The notes under the pieces were generated by a model. It was not told the origin of the DNA, searched no databases, and saw nothing but the letters and a program-made list of their open reading frames with translations. This document shows, piece after piece, positions 32,941 through 36,026 of a DNA stretch of 36,026 nt. The first letter of the stretch is position 1; every line of letters begins with the position of its first letter. The translations under genes were made by a program, and so were the position numbers. This stretch comes from Bacteroidota bacterium. GTDB lineage: Bacteria > Bacteroidota > Rhodothermia > Rhodothermales > UBA10348. The stretch is from assembly GCA_029262835.1 (NCBI GenBank), contig JAJCYQ010000057.1, positions 1-36,026 on the forward strand, in the 5' to 3' direction.

Positions 32941-33470
32941 GGTTTGAGGGGTGTTGGTGAAAGCAGATCTTCAAGAAAGAACGCGGCCAGCTCCGCCCGG
33001 CCGCCGAGTTCCGATTTGGCATAGATGGCGATCGCGTGCTGGCGCACGGTACGTTCCGATCGGCCTGTGAGATACGCAATATCCCTGGTGCTGAAGCCTT
33101 TGATTAAAAAAAGGGCTATTTCCCGTTCGGTGAGGGTCAGTTGCCATGCGTCAAACTGCGCGTCCATTTCGTCGGCCAGGCCTCGTATGAAGTGTTCGGC
33201 CCGGCGGCGCCACGCGCGCGCCTCGGCATTTTCGCGCCCGAGTGCCTGCCGCGTCTCGTCAAGCTGCTGTCGCGACGCGCGGACGCGACGGAACAGGAAT
33301 GCGGCTGCCGCCAGGCTCGATACGATCAGGACCAGCTCGACCAGGATGTGGAATGAGAAGATGGTATCCGGGGCGTCGAGCACGACATCGGTTACCGCCG
33401 CGGCAGAGAAAATGAGCAGCAACCAGGCGACAATACGGTCATCAGGGGTCCTATCCGTCATTTGACGCAT
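32937..33470 (-). CDS. Membrane-anchored LuxR-type helix-turn-helix regulator
   Basis: 177 residues. Two helices at about 13-31 and 41-62 anchor it in the membrane, a basic coiled-coil linker ([21 protein letters not shown]) follows, and the C-terminal part (about 110-165) is a LuxR/GerE helix-turn-helix: [26 protein letters not shown] and [19 protein letters not shown] in pieces. No receiver domain precedes it, so it must sense through its membrane part or a partner. It is coupled to ybjQ by an ATGA overlap. It is divergent from the DUF2231 gene with 72 bp between them, which contains GGCGT-gctaat-ACGCC. Confidence 0.85.
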   Translation of the reverse strand: MRQMTDRTPDDRIVAWLLLIFSAAAVTDVVLDAPDTIFSFHILVELVLIVSSLAAAAFLFRRVRASRQQLDETRQALGRENAEARAWRRRAEHFIRGLADEMDAQFDAWQLTLTEREIALFLIKGFSTRDIAYLTGRSERTVRQHAIAIYAKSELGGRAELAAFFLEDLLSPTPLKP

Positions 33471-33542
33471 GCGCGCAGGGGGTGCAGGTGGGTATCATCG
33501 AAGGGAGGCGTGCTAATACGCCCTAACCAACCAGGAACTGCC

Positions 33543-34016
33543 ATGATTCCCGATCCACTCCATCCCGCTGTTGTACATCTTCCCATGGCGCTCGCCGTCT
33601 TGATGCCGCTTCTCGTACTGCTGGCCCTATGGCTGGGGCGCGGCGCCGATGAAGTCATTCCCGATAAACTGCGCGCCATATGGCTGCCCATCGTTTTTCT
33701 GGCTCTCCTCATGACCGGCTCCGGGTACTTTGCCCAGGAAACGGGCGAAGACCAGGAGGATCGCGTGGAGGAGGTAGTTTCACATGATACCATTGAAAGC
33801 CATGAAGAACGGGCCGAGCTCTTTGTGTGGGCCTCTGCGCTACTGCTCATTGCGTCGATTGCGGGTCTGGTTCCAGGCGCCACAGGGCGCTACGGCCGGT
33901 ATGTGACGCTTGCGCTCGCCATGGTCGTACTCGTGCTCGGCGTGCGCGTAGGCAGCACCGGTGGTGATCTTGTCTACACACACGGCGCGGCCCAGGTCTA
34001 TCTGGATTCCCGCTGA
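33543..34016 (+). CDS. DUF2231 membrane protein
   Basis: 157 residues. The family motifs LHPAVVHLPMALAVLMPLLVLL at the start and STGGDLVYTHGAA near the end match DUF2231. Four hydrophobic segments lie at about 12-32, 42-60, 91-109 and 117-136, with an acidic loop (ETGEDQEDRVEE) between the second and third. These proteins are inner-membrane proteins of unknown function. The ATG at 33543 is preferred over the longer frame from 33462 because the conserved part begins there. It is likely divergent from the LuxR-type gene, so one control region may serve both. Confidence 0.85.
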   Translation: MIPDPLHPAVVHLPMALAVLMPLLVLLALWLGRGADEVIPDKLRAIWLPIVFLALLMTGSGYFAQETGEDQEDRVEEVVSHDTIESHEERAELFVWASALLLIASIAGLVPGATGRYGRYVTLALAMVVLVLGVRVGSTGGDLVYTHGAAQVYLDSR

Positions 34017-34079
34017 CCCGCGATGTCAACACGCTCCGCCGAATCCAGCGGTTCTTGTCGTGGCGCGGTTGGCGTTCCG

Positions 34080-34128
34080 GCCTCAGCGCGGCGCGGGTGC
34101 CATTCGGGCCTCAGCGCGGCGCGGGTGC
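34080..34128. repeat. 21-bp direct repeat at a gene's 3' end
   Basis: A 21-bp sequence starting GCCTCAGCGCGG and ending GGGTGC occurs at 34080-34100 and again at 34108-34128, 28 bp apart. The right copy covers the last codons (APAPR) and stop of the lipoprotein gene, so the left copy is a duplicate just beyond the stop. Confidence 0.7.
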
Positions 34129-35091
34129 AATGCGTGCGTCTTCCGGCATAGCGAGCTGCGCCGGATTGAAAGGGCGGGAGAACGAAATGCTGTCGGCCCA
34201 GGCCTCGTTCTTGAATTCGCCCTGTGCGCCGTCCGCGAACTGGTACCCCCGGAAATGGGTCGCCACGGTGAGTCCGTCGACAGTCACCAGGTCTTCATAC
34301 GTGAAGAGTGTCTCCGACGGCGGGTTCTCCGGGTCCACACCCCGGCCGAACGTGACCGTATACCGGATGGCGCTGACCAGGCCCGATTCGGGATCTATAT
34401 ACAATGTATACGTATCGCCGGGGGCGTCGCCAATGTTGGCCTCAAACCCGACACGGACCATGTCGTGTAGCCGGCCGTCGAACTGTTCCTGCTCGAGACG
34501 CTCGTATGAGAGGCCGGGGTCGGCCAGAACGAAGGGAATCTGCTCGAAATAATATCCGGTGGTGGCCCAGAACCGGGGATTTACTTTTTCGATGGATGCG
34601 GGCCAGATCCACGCTTTTTCCCCATCCCAGGCCATCCGGCCCGTGATGTTGTCTGGCGAGCCGTAGGATCCCACGCTCATGAAATCGTGGTAGACGTGTC
34701 GGCTGCGGTTGTCGGCCACCAGATACGTTTTGAACTGCAGGTCGGCGCCGACATTGGCATATTCCCACGTGTAGGAGCTTGTCGCCGCCGCGTACCATGC
34801 CTCGAGCCCGCCGTGCGCCTCGATGGCGCCGAGCACCAGGCGTCCGCCCTCCGAGGCGGTCAGCCGCTCGCGCGCGGCCTCCACATTGGCTGCAATGTCT
34901 GCCGCGCGTGCGTTCTGCGCACTGGTTTCTGCTGGTGCTCCTCCAGGCGCGACTCCGTCTTCGGCAGACGGCCCGCCGCACGCGGTCAGAAAGAGTGTAC
35001 AAAGCACAATACTGGCGATGCGTGTGCTGGTCCTGGTTTTGATATTGCGCATTGCTCTATCCATGAGTCCGATATGGAATTCGTTATTCAT
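34111..35091 (-). CDS. Lipoprotein, DUF6503-like
   Basis: 326 residues. A lipobox LFLTAC ends the signal region (TRIASIVLCTLFLTAC), after which come low-complexity residues (GGPSAEDG to ETSAQNARA) and a beta-rich body. Motifs include EAHGGLEAW, TGRMAWDGEKAWIWP, DTYTLYIDPESGLVSAIRYTV and VATHFRGYQFADG. This resembles the DUF6503 family, a LolA/LppX-like half-barrel class seen in Bacteroidota-type genomes; a role in lipid binding is possible only by fold. I start at ATG 35091 (MNNEFHIGLMDRAMRN) because it overlaps the MGMT stop (ATGA) and follows AGGGAC. ATGs at 35064 and 35052 are alternatives closer to the signal helix. The 3' end carries a 21-bp duplication. Confidence 0.75.
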   Translation of the reverse strand: MNNEFHIGLMDRAMRNIKTRTSTRIASIVLCTLFLTACGGPSAEDGVAPGGAPAETSAQNARAADIAANVEAARERLTASEGGRLVLGAIEAHGGLEAWYAAATSSYTWEYANVGADLQFKTYLVADNRSRHVYHDFMSVGSYGSPDNITGRMAWDGEKAWIWPASIEKVNPRFWATTGYYFEQIPFVLADPGLSYERLEQEQFDGRLHDMVRVGFEANIGDAPGDTYTLYIDPESGLVSAIRYTVTFGRGVDPENPPSETLFTYEDLVTVDGLTVATHFRGYQFADGAQGEFKNEAWADSISFSRPFNPAQLAMPEDARIAPAPR

Positions 35092-35648
35092 TTTGTCCCT
35101 GCTTCCTGGTCGAACAAGGTACCGTGTCGCCACTGTTCATGCGAGAGGAGCCACTGCTTTCGCCGCAGTCCACCGCCGTAGCCGGTCAGCGATCCGTCCG
35201 ATCCTATGACCCGATGACACGGCACGATGATGGCGATCTTGTTGTCTCCGTTGGCGCGCGCAACCGCCCGAACGGCCTCTGGCCTGCCAATGGCAGCCGC
35301 CTGCGCGGCGTAAGAGCGCGTTTCTCCAGGCGGGATACGTAGCAGTTCGTGCCAGACTTCCTTCTGAAAGGCCGTACCGGTGAACTCGAGCGGCACGTCG
35401 AATGTGAGCGTCGCGCCGCTGAAGTAAGCAGCGAGTTGATGCTGGATGCGCCGAAGAATGTCCCGGGGCGCGGGCGACGCCAGATTGTCGGCAGTCGACG
35501 CCAGTTTCGTACCTGTATGGCGCTCCAACCGCTCCTTCTGAACAGGGAGCATGGGCCGGTCCTTGAATTCAAGCAGGCAGAGAGCCGAGTCGGTCACACC
35601 GGCCACCATGGCGCCGAGCGGGGTTTCTATTTCGCTGAGGTAGATCAT
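35088..35648 (-). CDS. ogt: Methylated-DNA-protein cysteine methyltransferase
   Basis: 186 residues. The active-site motif is IIVPCHRVIGSDGSLTGYGGGL with acceptor Cys144. FQKEVWHELLRIPPGETRSYAAQAAAIGRPEAVRAVARANG in pieces is the DNA-binding helix-turn-helix and Arg finger typical of the Ogt/Ada-C fold. The N-terminal ribonuclease-H-like part is present (YLSEIETPLGAMVAGVTD). It removes O6-alkyl groups from guanine, suicide-style. Length fits Ogt. Its stop overlaps the lipoprotein ATG (ATGA), an odd coupling that likely reflects chance of order. The start ATG at 35648 has the terminator 36 bp upstream, so it needs its own promoter. Confidence 0.95.
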   Translation of the reverse strand: MIYLSEIETPLGAMVAGVTDSALCLLEFKDRPMLPVQKERLERHTGTKLASTADNLASPAPRDILRRIQHQLAAYFSGATLTFDVPLEFTGTAFQKEVWHELLRIPPGETRSYAAQAAAIGRPEAVRAVARANGDNKIAIIVPCHRVIGSDGSLTGYGGGLRRKQWLLSHEQWRHGTLFDQEAGTK

Positions 35649-35683
35649 GCCGCAGCAACCTACAACAAAAATGGGGCGGAACG

Positions 35684-35719
35684 AAAAAGGGGCGGCGCCT
35701 TGCAGGCGCCGCCCCTTTT
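35684..35719 (-). terminator. Strong intrinsic terminator
   Basis: A 15-bp stem (AAAAGGGGCGGCGCC at 35685-35699 and GGCGCCGCCCCTTTT at 35705-35719) with loop TTGCA. Read leftward it ends in a run of five T, so it stops the gene that ends at 35786; rightward it ends in four T and could also act. Confidence 0.9.
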
Positions 35720-35785
35720 GAACCGGGATCTGAGCTGTGTGACCGGGCGTGTTGTCGCGCTTCGATCGTTTGGCTCGCGTTTCGA

Positions 35786-36026
35786 TCAGTTGTTCGTGAT
35801 CGTGTAGGTCACCGTGCGGCTTACGTTGTCGGGATCGGCTTCGACCGTGGCAACCGCTTCGTAGGTAAGGCCAAGGCCTGTGCCGCGGACCTGCTCAATC
35901 TTGGAAACGAGATCGACCGCTTTCTTCGAGAGGGCACGCTTGCCGGCGGACGTTGCGCCCTCGGGGGCATCCATCGTGGCGTTCAGCGTAAGGCCTTCAG
36001 GCATGTCCTTGTCGAGCTCGGCCGTG
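35786..36026 (-). CDS. Partial hypothetical protein, C-terminal end only
   Basis: The reading frame stays open to the window edge, so the gene starts to the right of 36026; an internal Met at 36004 is not likely to be the start. The 79 visible residues include MPEGLTLNATMDAPEGATSAGKRALSKKAVDLVSKIEQV in pieces and end DNVSRTVTYTITNN, a short beta-rich end. No family is recognised. It is followed 66 bp on by the strong terminator at 35684-35719. Confidence 0.65.
   Translation of the reverse strand, partial: TAELDKDMPEGLTLNATMDAPEGATSAGKRALSKKAVDLVSKIEQVRGTGLGLTYEAVATVEADPDNVSRTVTYTITNN

Overview
The window is G+C-rich, gene-dense DNA from a Gram-negative bacterium. Large FtsX-type permeases beginning MISNYLRIAWRN, lipoproteins, a possible type IX secretion tail and frequent starts without a Shine-Dalgarno site point to the Bacteroidota/Rhodothermota side, most likely Rhodothermota. 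This placement is inference from gene content, not from a marker gene. No rRNA or tRNA was seen.

Layout. 1-1946 is the leader-distal part of a CRISPR array (30 repeats, no cas genes in view), followed by a uracil-DNA-glycosylase-fold gene facing the array and an FtsX-type permease. 5400-9677 holds small accessory genes: a BP74-like lipoprotein, a membrane protein with a coupled XRE regulator, a secreted esterase-like hydrolase, an overlooked 48-residue glycine-zipper gene, a VOC protein, a secreted NTF2-like protein and a RelE-type toxin-antitoxin pair with a 16-bp palindromic operator. 9829-10515 is a MobA-like nucleotidyltransferase.

10525-23572 is the most interesting part. It encodes a kinase / M23 peptidase / phospholyase fusion resembling hydroxylysine kinase plus 5-phosphohydroxylysine lyase. 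A four-gene leftward operon for trans-4-hydroxyproline follows (deaminase, GntR regulator, epimerase, FAD oxidase). Beyond it lie a COG1228 amidohydrolase with prolidase-type ligands, a Cys/Thr-type trans-3-hydroxyproline dehydratase and a TRIC/glycine-transporter-family membrane protein. Together these cover the hydroxylated amino acids characteristic of collagen, so I read the region as a collagen-residue catabolic island. A DUF4143 ATPase, an orphan ribbon-helix-helix gene and a nested inverted-repeat element interrupt it.

23610-36026 holds CutC, a hybrid histidine kinase with a periplasmic solute-binding sensor, a front-end-type fatty acid desaturase, a second FtsX permease, a K+ channel with two RCK units, a membrane LuxR-type regulator coupled to YbjQ, a DUF2231 protein, a lipoprotein coupled to an O6-methylguanine methyltransferase, a strong terminator, and a partial gene at the right edge.

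Starts were often moved inward from the longest open frame to conserved N-termini, signal peptides, coupled ATGA overlaps or visible ribosome sites; each case is noted.
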